Assembly (NCBI GenBank): GCA_033964015.1
Contig: CM066923.1
Location: forward strand, 9,165,978-9,229,977
Reading direction: 5' to 3'
Length of the DNA: 64,000 nucleotides
DNA from: Scolanthus callimorphus
Lineage: Eukaryota; Cnidaria; Anthozoa; Actiniaria; Edwardsiidae
Each line of letters opens with the position of its first letter. The first letter of the stretch is position 1. Positions 11,260-22,363 of the stretch are shown in pieces. The notes below the pieces were generated by a model, which had not been told where the DNA came from, made no database searches, and saw only the letters and a program-made list of their open reading frames with translations. Both the position numbers and the translations under genes were made by a program.

Positions 11260-14200
11260 ATGGAACGCCAAATTATTAAATGGAATTTGTGTGCCTTGTG
11301 CCAAGAGGTCCGTCCTTCCGAGAAATTTGTTTGTCCTCTTAATAGCAAACGAAAAGGGGCTACAACAGGCTACAAAACGTTAGCTGAAACCTTGCCGAAG
11401 TTCGCAGAGATCGGTCAACTTCCTATCAAAGTGCCACTTGCATGCCTCGACGACGGAGATGGAATCGAAGAAACTCTTCGAAAACACGAAGCGTGCTGGC
11501 ACAAGTCTTGCTTCAATCTATGTGGGAGTTTTAAGCTGAGTAGAGCCCAAAAAAGGAAGCGTCAAGATAGTGACGATGAGGAAGAAGGAGAAACTCAAAC
11601 TCCAGGACCAAGCCCCGTCAAAACTCGCACGTCGCTAGGGACGCAAGCAAGGTCGCGGGAGACGAGTGAAAGCCGCCTATGTATTTTTTGCGATCAAACA
11701 GGTTGAGTATTACCCTGCTAGCAGAGGTTTTTTTCTGTCAGTCTTTTATTAGCTAGTATTAAGTTCGCGTGTCTGGTATGTCGCGTGGTTGTTTTGATAC
11801 AGCCACGCGACATACCAGACACGCGAACAACTTAATTTAGCTAATAAAAGACTGACAGAAAAAAACCTCTTCTAGCAGGGTAGTTGAGTATGAAATATGA
11901 AACTGTAAAATTATGGATTAAAGTCTGGTTCTTAGGAAAGTTATTTTTATTGGTGATATTTTTTTCGTACATATTTCAAATTTGGGCGCGATCCCAAAAC
12001 TCTCGCTGTATTCGCCATACTATGTATGACCCATTTTTTTTAGGGGATTACAAGAAAGATGATTTTTAGGATACATTTTTTTTTGGGGGGGGGGGTAGGG
12101 GATTCAAAGATTCGCATTAAATGATTTTCGATAAGAACAGAAAATTGGGCCACTGGGCTAGAAATTAGGCCATTATTAATTCAAACTGCTGGGATTATCA
12201 AGAAAATTATGTGACTATAATGGAAACAAATGACAACCTCACTGTAGGGGTAACAAATTAAGAACATTAAAAGAATGTACAAACTCGAAGAATATCTTAC
12301 AGTGCCTACTTATGCTGAATATCGCACGGCATTAAAGCTAAACTGAGAATAAGCGCTCTAAATCCACCAAATCAGTGCATATCTAATTCCGTGCGCTCTC
12401 TGATTGGCTCCTGACACTCGGGATATCTGAGGATATTCACTGTTTTGCACCGCGCGCGAGCTTTGGTGTCAATCGGAGACGTTTTTAGGCAATATTAACA
12501 ATACTTTCATATTTTATCCAACTGATTAAGTCGATACTAAAACAACTATTTCCCCCAGGGTCGATGAACAGTGGCAGGATATATACCTCGACGTTTCGCG
12601 TCTCGGTATACATCCACCACTATTCATGTACGTCTTGTCACGTTACCTGGTACTCTAATAAACTATGACTATGTCTGTGGTAACACTTTGGAGAATATGC
12701 CACCAGTAGCTTTAGAGCATCAATAAAACGCTGTTCTTGATGATTTTGGATACTAATTGCCGAAATTTGACTGGTTGCAACAGGTAAGAACCTCCACAGA
12801 GCCGCGACCATGAATATAGACAGCAATGTTAGAGCTGCTGCAACCAAGCTGCAAGACCATAAACTGTTGTCTAAGCTTTCAGCTGGAGACATGCACGCCA
12901 TTGACGCGTATTATCACGCATCGTGTCTCACGGCGTTGTACAATAGGGCTAGAAGTATAAGACCCCCAGAACAAGACCACAATGAACGATCTGAAATCTC
13001 TCTAGAAAATATTGCCCTGGCAGAGTTGGTGATTTTTATCGAAGACTCTCCCAGGCCAGCCGTATTTCAGCTATCTAATCTCAGTAAAATGTATTCGTGT
13101 TTACTAGAGGAGCTAGGCGCGCGAGGTCCACAGCGAGTTAACAGCACACGATTAAAGGAACGCCTTCTTGCACAATTGCCTGGGTTGCGCGCTTATACAG
13201 AAGGAAAAGAAGTTAAGCTAACTTTCTCTGATGATATCGGTGCGGCCTTACAGCTTGCAGAAACCCACAACTATGACACCGAAGCTATGCACCTGGCTAA
13301 AGCAGCGATGCTTGTGAGAAGAGAGATGTTCTCTAACAAACAACAGTTCACCGGTACGTTTGAACCTGACTGTCAGCGGGCTGCAGTACCAGATTTGCTA
13401 CTAGCGCTTATTAGTATGATATTGGAAGGAACAAACGTGAAAGACAGAATTGAAGCTGAACGGGCAACCCACGCTAACTTCGCTGCAACGATATCCCAGC
13501 TTTTGTTTTTCAATGCCGTAAAGCGACAAAGAGAAAATCGAGTCGATGCGACCGCCACCAGACATGACCCGAACAGAGAGCCGCCATTGCCAGTCTACCT
13601 GGGACTTGTGATTCACGCAGAGACGAGAAAAAAGACACTAGTGGACAAACTATACCGTTTAGGACTATCTATCTCTTACGATCGCGTAATGCAGATTTCT
13701 GCAGACCTTGGTAATAACGTGTGCACGCAGTTTGAGGACGAGGGGGTAGTTTGCCCTTCCAAGTTGAAGAGGTCTTTGTTTATAACTGGGAGTGTGGACA
13801 ATATTGATCACAATACTAGTTCTCGCACCGCCAAGGATTCCTTCCACGGCACAGCAATTTCACTCACCCAACACCCTACTAACAGCTTCACTGGCATTGA
13901 CAGAGCTCGAACTGTCATACATGATGACATACCCAAGAAAAAAACTGTATCGGAGCTACCAGAATCTTACACTAGCATTGAGCCTTATACAGAACATGGA
14001 CAGAAAAAAGACTATTATGTCACAGAAGGAGGCGAAGTTAACAAACCACGGTCAGATCTGGTAGATGAGAGCATGAAATCAGAGTACCAATGGCTCAGCA
14101 AAGTTGAAGAATTACTTGAGAGGGAGAAGTTGGAGGAGAGAGAATATTTGTCCTGGTCGGCATACTTTGCATCAAATCAAACAGGGACACTTCCGCCCCC

Positions 14201-16995
14201 TGCCATTACGTCCCTGCTTCCCTTGTTTGAAGAGAATGCGCACAGCAAAGCCATGATCCAACATGCCATGAAGCTTGTGAAGAATGCAACGCTATATCTG
14301 AATCCTGGACAGCTGCCAGTGATTGGAATGGACCAGCCTCTCTACGCATTGACGAAACAGATACAATGGGACAAACCTGATGAGTATGGAGAAGGAAGCT
14401 ACTTAGCGATGATGGGTGGGCTTCATATTGAAATGGCATCCCTGAAGATGATCGGCAACTGGCTAACCAACAGCGGATGGGACGCTGCCTTAGTTCAAGC
14501 GGATATCACCACATCTGGGCGGGCTGATGCCATATTAAAGGCTGCTCATATCACACGGGCCCGATATGCGCATCAAGTGAGCGCATGCGCTTTGCACGTT
14601 CTACAGAAGAAGGCCTATCAGGCCAGCGTGGAAGACAGCGACGAACCGGAAGATTTCACTAAGTGGGCGGAGGAGCAACGTGAAGCGCATCCACAATTCC
14701 TTTACTGGTCAACCACGCTGGAACTAGAATTGCTTGTGCTAGAATTCGTCCGATCTGTTAGGGAAGGGAATTTTGCACTTTACATCCAGGTCCTCGGGAA
14801 GCTGTGCCCATGGATGTTTGTGCTAGATTTAGTTAACTACTCAAGATGGCTCCCAGTTCATGTAAAAGATATGGTGAGTCTGAAGGAGAGGCACCCTGCG
14901 CTATACGCTGAGTTTTTGCAAGGCAAGTTTACAGTACAGAAATCCCAGCGACTGTTCTCGAAAATAGCTCTCGACCATAACCACGAGCAAGAGAACGAGC
15001 TCATAAAGGGAGAAGGTGGCGCTGTTGGGCTCACCGAGAGCCCAACGGCTCTTCGCAGATGGATGGTATCTGGCCCGGAAATTGCAAGGGTGGTGAAAGA
15101 GTTTGAAAGCTCTTATGATGCACACAAGCCTGACAGTGACACTCGCCATCACGAGCAAGTTCCGTCCGTGCAAAAGAACTTTGCTAAAGATGTAAAGGCC
15201 TTGGTCGGTGTAATAGAGGAAATGGGCAACCCGTTCAGTGAAGAGAGTCACGATCTGTTAGTATTAGACACAAAAGAGATAATGCCCACAAGCGTCGTGG
15301 AGGCCATTTCTTCTGCTAAAGCCAAAGGAGAATCACTCTACAACACATATGTTGAAGAACGGCTAACAAAGCGATCTAAACCAATCACAGACACTATTAC
15401 TAGGTGCGACTTAACTTTGTTTGGTATGTCAGAAAAGAAGAAATCGAGTAAGGCAAGCAATCAAATAAATGACCTTAAAAGTAATTGCAACCTGTTTGCA
15501 AGGCTGTACATCGCCTGCCAGGCCAGAGAAGGCAATCTAGAAGACTTCTTCAAGCACGAGAATAGCTCAAAACCACCAGCACTTTCTTGTAACGGCAAAA
15601 TGCGTTCGGGTCAGAAGTCACATCTGATACCATGCATCGAAGTTAAAACGACTGCCCAGCGACCGCAAGTGGATGCCAGCGTTCTTGATGCAGCGGCTGT
15701 TGTAAACATGCTCTCACCCGGGAAATGCAAGCACTTCAAGGAATACGCAGACACCGTTTTCCTCCCCTACATCGCAACACAAGCGCAGCATGTGAGGAGG
15801 ATTGACTTAGTCTGGGATCGCTATTTGCCGAATAGTTTGAAGCAAGGAACACGCGAGAATCGCGGCACAGGCGCGCGCAGACGCGTTTGCGATAGCGCAC
15901 CCATACCTGTTAATTGGAAGGCATTCCTAAGGGTGGACGAGAACAAGACACAACTCTTCCAGTATCTTGCCGAATGTGCTGCAGCCACCCACTTACCTGC
16001 AGTAGAAGTGATCAGCACGACCGCTATGGATGTCATTAGTAGCCCGGTCAGCGTGTCTACGGAAGGCCTCGCGCCATGCAACCATGAGGAGGCTGATACC
16101 AGGATTTTTGTACACGTCAAACATGCCGCAGCCAGAGGTTTCAAGAAAGTCCTGATAAGAACTGTAGACACTGACGTCGTTGTATTAGCAGTGGCATTTG
16201 CGCATAAGTTACAGCTAAACGAACTGTGGATAGCTTTCGGCGTAGGAAAGTATTTGCGCTACCTACCAATTCATGACATAACACGTTCCCTGACCCCCCA
16301 GCAATGCGAAGGCCTACCCTTTTTACACGCAGTTACTGGATGTGACACAGTGTCGTTTTTTGGCGGGAAGGGGAAGAAGACAGCATATCAAGTGTACAAA
16401 TGCTACCCCGAAGCAGCGGAAGTCTTCAGAACTCTGTCAGCACCGCAAGACGCTGTCTCTGAGGAGCAGTTTAACGTCCTGGAGCGGTTCGTTATTTTGA
16501 TGTATAGCAGAACGAGTGCATACACTGATGTAAACAGCGCGCGGCAAGCAATGTTCGCTCAGGGCAGCAGGAGCATTGACAACATACCACCAACGCAGGC
16601 TGCCCTAGAACAACACGTGAAAAGAGCAGCGTACCAAGCAGGTACTACTTCTACTACTTATTGAACTTCATTGTCAGTACAATAAAAAACTAAATAACTC
16701 TATGATTTTTACTATAAATTACAAACATACGTTTTATATAATTACTACAGGTCATGTTTGGGGCCGCTCGTTAGACACCATCCAGGAGCTTCCCAGTCCT
16801 ACTGAGTGGGGATGGTCTGCTTCTCCCGTGGGGTGGAAACCAAACTGGACGGTCCTACCGGAAGCGTCGAAAGCCTGTAACCAGCTCATAAAGTGTGGCT
16901 GCAAGAAAGCATGTCGAGGAGCGTGCAAGTGCACAAAAGCGAACCTGCCTTGTACTGCGCTGTGCACCTGTTGCGGAAATTGTTACCAGGATTGA
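11260..16995 (+). CDS. Transposon protein of about 1514 aa with XPG/FEN-like nuclease region and Cys-rich tail
   Basis: Exons 11260-11701, 12784-16641 and 16751-16995, phases joining cleanly. Exon 1 carries a putative zinc site (CALC near the start, then HEACWHKSC), followed by a basic, acidic linker (KRKRQDSDDEEEGE). The long middle exon has the presumed transposase core, with SVDNIDHN, QADITTSGRADAI and NYSRWLPVHVKDM blocks that may hold acidic catalytic residues. Near residues 1247-1340 the spaced acidic motifs HEEADTR, RTVDTDVVVLA and TGCDTVSFFGGKGKKTAY resemble the EAEA / T-D-D / GCDY-G-G-K signature of XPG/FEN nucleases (PIN-like fold). The last exon adds CGCKKACRGACKC then CTALCTCCGNC, a multi-Cys zinc cluster. 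The frame is intact throughout, so the copy could be recently active. Intron 1 contains a MITE. Confidence 0.8.
11711..11882. mobile_element. Near-perfect palindromic MITE in transposon intron 1, 9-bp target duplication
   Basis: Arms of about 80 bp begin TACCCTGCTAGCAGAGG and pair almost perfectly around the spacer TTTTGATACAG. The direct repeat GTTGAGTAT flanks the element exactly (11702-11710 and 11883-11891). The left copy begins with the splice-donor GT of exon 1. Confidence 0.92.
16642..16750 (+). promoter_or_regulatory. Intron with in-frame stop and AATAAA (possible alternative 3' end)
   Basis: If the donor at 16642 is not used, the frame reads eight more codons to a stop at 16662-16664, followed by AATAAA at 16681-16686. 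Polyadenylation here would make a protein lacking the Cys-rich tail. Confidence 0.45.
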
Positions 16996-17902
16996 ACAAG
17001 TACCAAAGGATAACCTGCAAGATATGAAACTCAGCACTCGAAAGAGACTCGAGCAAAGAGACGTCTGAATACTTACAAACCGACGATTTTGTTAGCAAAG
17101 GTCACGTCGAGCGATTGACCTTTTGCGTGAAAAGCGAGATTTTGATAAATACTGTACTATTGATTTTTCGCTTGAGCGCGCAGATATCTCTTGTGCGATT
17201 TTTTTTCCACAAGTGCTAATTAGTGTCGGCTTTCGCAGGCTAAACCAACAAGATAATAAATTCTGACTGAAAGCAGGTTTTACTCAGCCTTAATTGCTGG
17301 TACAACGACATGCCTTTTGAGCGCGTAATGTACCCTGAACGAGTTGATTCAAAGGGGTAATTTTGCCATAAAAAAACATGGCATTCATGCTAAAAGCCAC
17401 TCTTTACTATGGAATCATATCGAGTTTTGTTTTAAAACGCTTTTGTTGGATTGTTCTTCGTAAATTCGTAAGAAAAATAGATTTCTTGGCGTTTTTTTGT
17501 AACAAAAAGATTTTTTACGAATTGGGTACCCTGTGGTTTTTAGTAGAAAACATGTGGGAAAACTTGAGCACCGACTAAATCGCGAACCAATAAGAACCCA
17601 ATTGGGGTCCTTATCATTTATTGTTACCAGCCCCCTGAAGATAATACAGACGAACTGTGGCACTTTAATCACCAATTTGAACAATTTTACGCTTATCCTC
17701 CGGACTAATTCGCAAAATAGTGGAATGGTATACAATGCATACATAAATATGACGGTGTCCGAGCCAAAATTAGTTTATTTTAATGTTTATCGTTGCTAAA
17801 CAACTCGAATGCGAGGCCCTAGTCAGTACCAGTTTTGCGCAGATTATTTTCTAGTGCGACGCGCGCAGTCTAATTATTTTCATGCTTCTGCATTATCACC
17901 AT

Positions 17903-18165
17903 GGCCTAAGCTACGGCGAAACTAGGACACATGTAGCGCGCAACATTTGTGTCCTGCATGTTTCCCCGAGTGGCTAAACTAGGAAACATCGCACGCATGT
18001 GTCTCGGACACATCAAATGTTCCTTGTTTTGCGAAGAAACATTTCTTTGTGACCCGGATACAAAATTTGTCGCGCGAAACAATGTTTCTCGCGTGGCTAA
18101 ACTGGGAAACATGAAGGATGTGTCCGGCTACAATGTTGCGCGCTACATGTGTCCCACTTTAGCCA
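17903..18165. mobile_element. MITE, GTAGCGCGCAACATT family, copy 1
   Basis: Palindromic: GACACATGTAGCGCGCAACA on the left is matched by TGTTGCGCGCTACATGTGTC on the right, with the inner GTTTCC...GGAAAC arms pairing too. The second copy is at 23284-23540, in the opsin intron. Confidence 0.85.
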
Positions 18166-19564
18166 GAGGGTTCATTAGGATATGATAAAGCGACGAGAAG
18201 CGAGCCCTATAATAAGAGGCCGTTTCAAACCGCGCGACAAGGCGCTTGGTCTATCGCATGGATCGCAAACTGCTCTGTGGTTTAATTTATTTGGCAAAAA
18301 AAAAGCCATGAAACTGCTCTGTGGTTTAATTTATTTGGCAAAAAAAAGCCGTGAAATTCCCCAAACTCATTTCCACCGGTTGCAGTACTTTTGTCTCAAT
18401 GACTTTCAATAGCTTTCATTATGAGATTGCCAGACTTTCGATACGTTAGGCCATGTAAATCAAACAAACAAAACGGATTTAAAAAAGATCGGGCTGGCAT
18501 TTTTTTGTTATTTTCATTTTATTTCAATTTCACTGATGTCTTCACAAGAAAAATGTGTATCTATGGCAACGAGATGCATTAAAGACTCTTGGACTCTTGG
18601 GGATGGGGGGCTAGTCTCCCGCGCAAGGGGGGGGGGGGAGGGGGTGCACACTGCATGCGAGACTCAAGCCATGTTACTTTTTTTCGTCCCGATTTTAAAT
18701 AGTAAATAATAATTTTAAAAATCATGCGGCCCCAAAAATTGAAGCGGGCGGAGACGAGAAACATTTGTTTTATTATAAATATTTTTATTATTCTGCTGAA
18801 AACCGTAGTAAAACTAGACTGGACACGTGAAGGGGACGGGCATCATGTTAAGATAGATGGTGTGTTGATTTGGTACTCCCACGGACTAACATCACGTAGA
18901 CTTTACACCCAATCACACTATAGGCTGTTGTGCACTTTAATGCACGTTGGCGGATGAAAGTCTAAGCATTTGCACAAATTAATCTATAATTGAATGCAAG
19001 CACAAGGTGAGAAAACGTAAGACAAAGTGTTTTCAAACAGTCACTCTACGTAACCAAAATCGAGCACCTACAATGACTATAAATCGGGAGCTGCTCTCCC
19101 GAGTACTTTTTAGTGGATTTGGCCGGGGTTTGAATGAAATCGAAAATTCCTTTTGAGAGGTAAACACTATAAATATCCCCGAAGTTCTATACTATTTATA
19201 GCAACAGGGTAGAATTAAATAAAACGAAGGAATCAATGTATTAAAATTGCAAAACAAACTTCTCGAGCCCGAGAATTCTCGGCTGTTTCGAGAAACAGGA
19301 CCCAGAACCATTTCCATAAAAAGAAAGAAACTGAGTCCGTAACAAATAGTACAATTCGGAATCGGACATATGGCACTCTGGATCCCTTTTTGGAAACCTT
19401 TTAACACGGCGCCGGGATACTTATTCATCGCAACAGCTTTTTACATTGTCTGCCGGCCTTTCTCAACGTGTTTTTTCGTGTCCCATTCCCACGTCAATGA
19501 CGTCATTGCCATGTGCCTGACCAGTCACGTTTTCGAATGCATCTTCCAAAAACCTGAATAGACA

Positions 19565-19709
19565 TTTTCCGCTTGAGTGGGGGCCCTGTGGTTTGTTTGC
19601 CCAACTGGCACACAAGCGTAGAATGTTCTTTGTTTCCACACATCAATATTAATGAATTTTCTCGTGCATTACAAGAAAAAAAACACAGGGCCCCCACTCA
19701 AGCGGAAAA
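19565..19709. mobile_element. MITE with CCGCTTGAGTGGGGGCCCTGTG termini
   Basis: The left arm near 19569-19590 and right arm near 19685-19706 are perfect reverse complements (key block GAGTGGGGGCCCTGTG). The AT-rich interior is not coding. Confidence 0.85.
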
Positions 19710-19856
19710 GGTCTTGACCTGCCGCCTTCCAAGGCTACTGATTTTGTGTCAGAAGAATTACGGCAAAATTTCAAAGGATGTATGTGAAGAATAGACCATG
19801 TTCGAATTACGCTCCAATGCCTACAAACAACAGCCTCAAGTCGACGCTCTCTTCTA

Positions 19857-20640
19857 AGGCTGCATTCATTATGTATACTACAGGGGGGGGGGGGGGGGGG
19901 GGGGCAGAGGATAGGTTGTGCAGTTTGATAGTAAATGAAGGAAGGCTCAATTGTTGAACACCGAGTTTGAACCTCCTTCCTGAAGAAATATCACTTGCAC
20001 TACTATTCTCGTGTATTCACCCTCTTTCAACTGATATGTTGAATAAAACTGCGCGCTTGGCGCGCATAAAGAATTATAAACTTAAAAAATCGTAAAAGGC
20101 CTTCTTGTTTTACTACAACTCCTCGAGGTCCTCTTCAGTGGCTTTCGTCTGCCAGACAAAAACGCCTTTGGACTTTTGATTAATAGTCTTGTAGCTTCAT
20201 TGTCAAAATTGCGGCGGGCTTCGCGCGCACAACGGAAAACATACCAAACAATCAAATACAAAATAAATGATACTCAGCCTATGTGTAGTAGGGCTCCAAT
20301 CGAGGAGCGCACCAGATCACTTGGTAGAAAGTCACTACCGACACAAAAAAGTAAAGCCACCTAGGATTTTTATTTGCATTTTTACGCTTTGTATTTTTTA
20401 TCATTGAGCCTTGTTCTTTATTTTTTGAAAAAATGTAAAATTGATATAAATAGAAATTGGAAAAATTGTCTCCGGGGTGATGGGGGGGGGGGGGGGGGGG
20501 GCATGTTTTTTCCTTTTGACCAAGAGGGGGATTCATAAAAAATATGTTGTGCCTTGGGGGGATCTGAAAATTTTGCATTGTCAAAACAAATTCCCCTGCC
20601 CCCCCCCCCCCCCCCTGTGTATACATAATGAATGCAGCCT
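19857..20640. mobile_element. Inverted-repeat element with poly-G/poly-C inside the termini
   Basis: The left end AGGCTGCATTCATTATGTAT is followed by a G run at about 19885-19903. The right end is a C run, then ATACATAATGAATGCAGCCT. Another G run lies inside near 20480-20501. The interior is AT-rich with no transposase. Confidence 0.7.
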
Positions 20641-21020
20641 AAAATTACAGTAAATGTATTTGAACATGGAGAGAGCCTCCATTTGAAGCTTTTTTTGTGA
20701 GCATTTGGCTATTACGGAAAAACAAGCGAAAATGTATGGGCAGATGAATCACCAGAAGAGTACGAAAGTACGCAAGAAAGCCTTCTGCATGACCGCTGTC
20801 ACATATCGTTTAAAAACAGCACGAACTTTTATAACGATACCACAAAGAACCCCGTGCATTGGTAAATGATCTCCACTAGACATTACATGCACAGTTTTAA
20901 CTTCCGTAATAAGAATTGGGAAGGTCAGTGAGAGCCAAATCTAATAAAAACCTCGTGAAAGTGATTCGCACAATTGCGCGCCAAATGTCGGAAGCGCGAA
21001 GCCACTAGATTAAATCATAT

Positions 21021-21315
21021 ATTTTACTACGATTTTCATAATTCTGCGAACTCTACACCGACCAACAAACCGCGGTTTGGCTTCCGTCAATCAAACGAGT
21101 GAACAACTCTGGGTGATTTCACGGAGGCTTTGATAGATCGTGTGAACTGATAGGGGTTAGGCTTCAAAACAGAAATTTTCACTGTAAAATGCGCATAACC
21201 AAGCTCAGAAAACATGCGTGGACTCAAGGTTTGATTGACGGAAGCCACAACGCAGTTTTGAGTTCGGAAATGTCAAGTGGGAGTTCGCCGAATTATGAAA
21301 ATCGCAGTAAATCAT
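21021..21315. mobile_element. Inverted-repeat element with GATTTTCATAATTCTGCGAA arms
   Basis: TACTACGATTTTCATAATTC at 21025 pairs with GAATTATGAAAATCGCAGTA near 21289, and TTGGCTTCCGTCAATCAAAC pairs with the copy near 21229. A half-copy occurs at 63558-63615. Confidence 0.7.
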
Positions 21316-21610
21316 CTTGAGCTTTGTTATTGGCCGTTATCCTTCGAAATTGTGAGAATCGAATCTGGTATCCCCGGTCCCATTCGATTTCACGAAGAAA
21401 CGAGGAATGTCAATATTGAATTTGTCGCTTTTCGGCGACAGGAATAGGCTTTGTTCGGTCGCATTTATTTTGATTTCGATAATTCAGTCTATGAAAAAAG
21501 CACGAGCAACCAAGCACTAAAAAGATCACCTAAATTTCTTTTCAATCAATCAAGAGATTTTACGCGGCTGCCTCAGAAAGCTTATTTATCTTGAACTCTT
21601 TAGGCGACAC

Positions 21611-21761
21611 TAGACTGCTTGCAGCCCCTTCTTCGGCGAACGTCCGTAAATCCAGGAAAATGTTTTTTTTACCCGCGACGCGCTTCAATTTGTTTACAGG
21701 GTTAAAAAACATTTCCCTGGATTTACTGACGTTCGCCGAAGAAGGGGTTGCAAGCAGTCTA
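21611..21761. mobile_element. MITE with TAGACTGCTTGCAGCCCCTT termini
   Basis: The 45-bp arms pair almost perfectly (key block GCCCCTTCTTCGGCGAACGT). The flanks TAGGCGACAC and TAGGTGGCAC look like a diverged 10-bp target duplication. Single ends of the family occur near 23808-23845 and 35335-35372. Confidence 0.8.
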
Positions 21762-22363
21762 TAGGTGGCACTTGACAATATATTGTTTAAAATTTTCGAG
21801 CGAAATATCGGCGCGTTCAGCCAGCAGAAAATTGAATTCCATACCCTCCGGCATTTGATATCAAAAACGTCACCCTCCGTCAGGCCATTCAGAATGGAAA
21901 GTGTGCTCCGTTTCCTTAATATACGAAACATTGCGCATGCTGTGGACGAGAGCTTCAAAAGCTTGACCGCCATTCGACCCTAATTATTTGTCCGGTGCGC
22001 TATTAAGTGGTTATTTCATTTCTAAATAAATATGTTAAACAATGTTTTTGTATGTTGAAAGCAATCGCAGAAATGATTAATAGGTGAGTTGGGATAGGTG
22101 AGTTGGGACCATTTGTGGGTGCCAATGATTGTCTTAAAACCATTAAATGGTCACTCGCCGCACGCGCCTTATGTCTACTTCTATTTATTGAGATGCACTC
22201 TCGCTAATATCCAGTTTGATTTGGTGCGCGCTTGTGAATGAAGCGACTCTGTGCTCTAAACATTTTGAATACTAATTTTATATACGCTACTCTTGGAAAG
22301 ATAGGGATTCACTGGACTTTCTAGAAAGAAACGCACAAGTGGCAGTCTAGAATATAAAGCAAA

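Larger units (their letters stand above)
10850..17707 (+). mobile_element. Complete DNA transposon, Academ-like, with inverted termini
   Basis: The left end reads TAGTCCGGAGGATTAGCG, and the right end read inward is TAGTCCGGAGGATAAGCG. Both continue with AATTGTTCAAATTGGTGATT and, after a divergent patch, GATAAGGACCCCAA, so the inverted termini extend about 130 bp. The trinucleotide ATT flanks both ends (10847-10849, 17708-17710), a candidate 3-bp target duplication. The only gene inside is the three-exon ORF at 11260-16995. An XPG/FEN-like nuclease region plus a Cys-rich C-terminus and 3-bp duplications fit what I recall of the Academ (AcademX) superfamily. The superfamily name is an inference; the element boundaries are seen directly. 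Confidence 0.75.
18170..22360. other. Intergenic repeat-rich region upstream of the opsin
   Basis: No gene recognised. It contains a near-tandem duplication of a 45-nt segment (near 18268-18347, AACTGCTCTGTGGTTTAATT), homopolymer G runs, and inverted-repeat elements listed separately. The minus-strand frame at 21560-21973 is produced by a MITE. Confidence 0.4.

Noticed and set aside
21560..21973. 137-codon minus-strand frame
   Set aside because: Its middle is the palindromic MITE 21611-21761, which accounts for the open frame.
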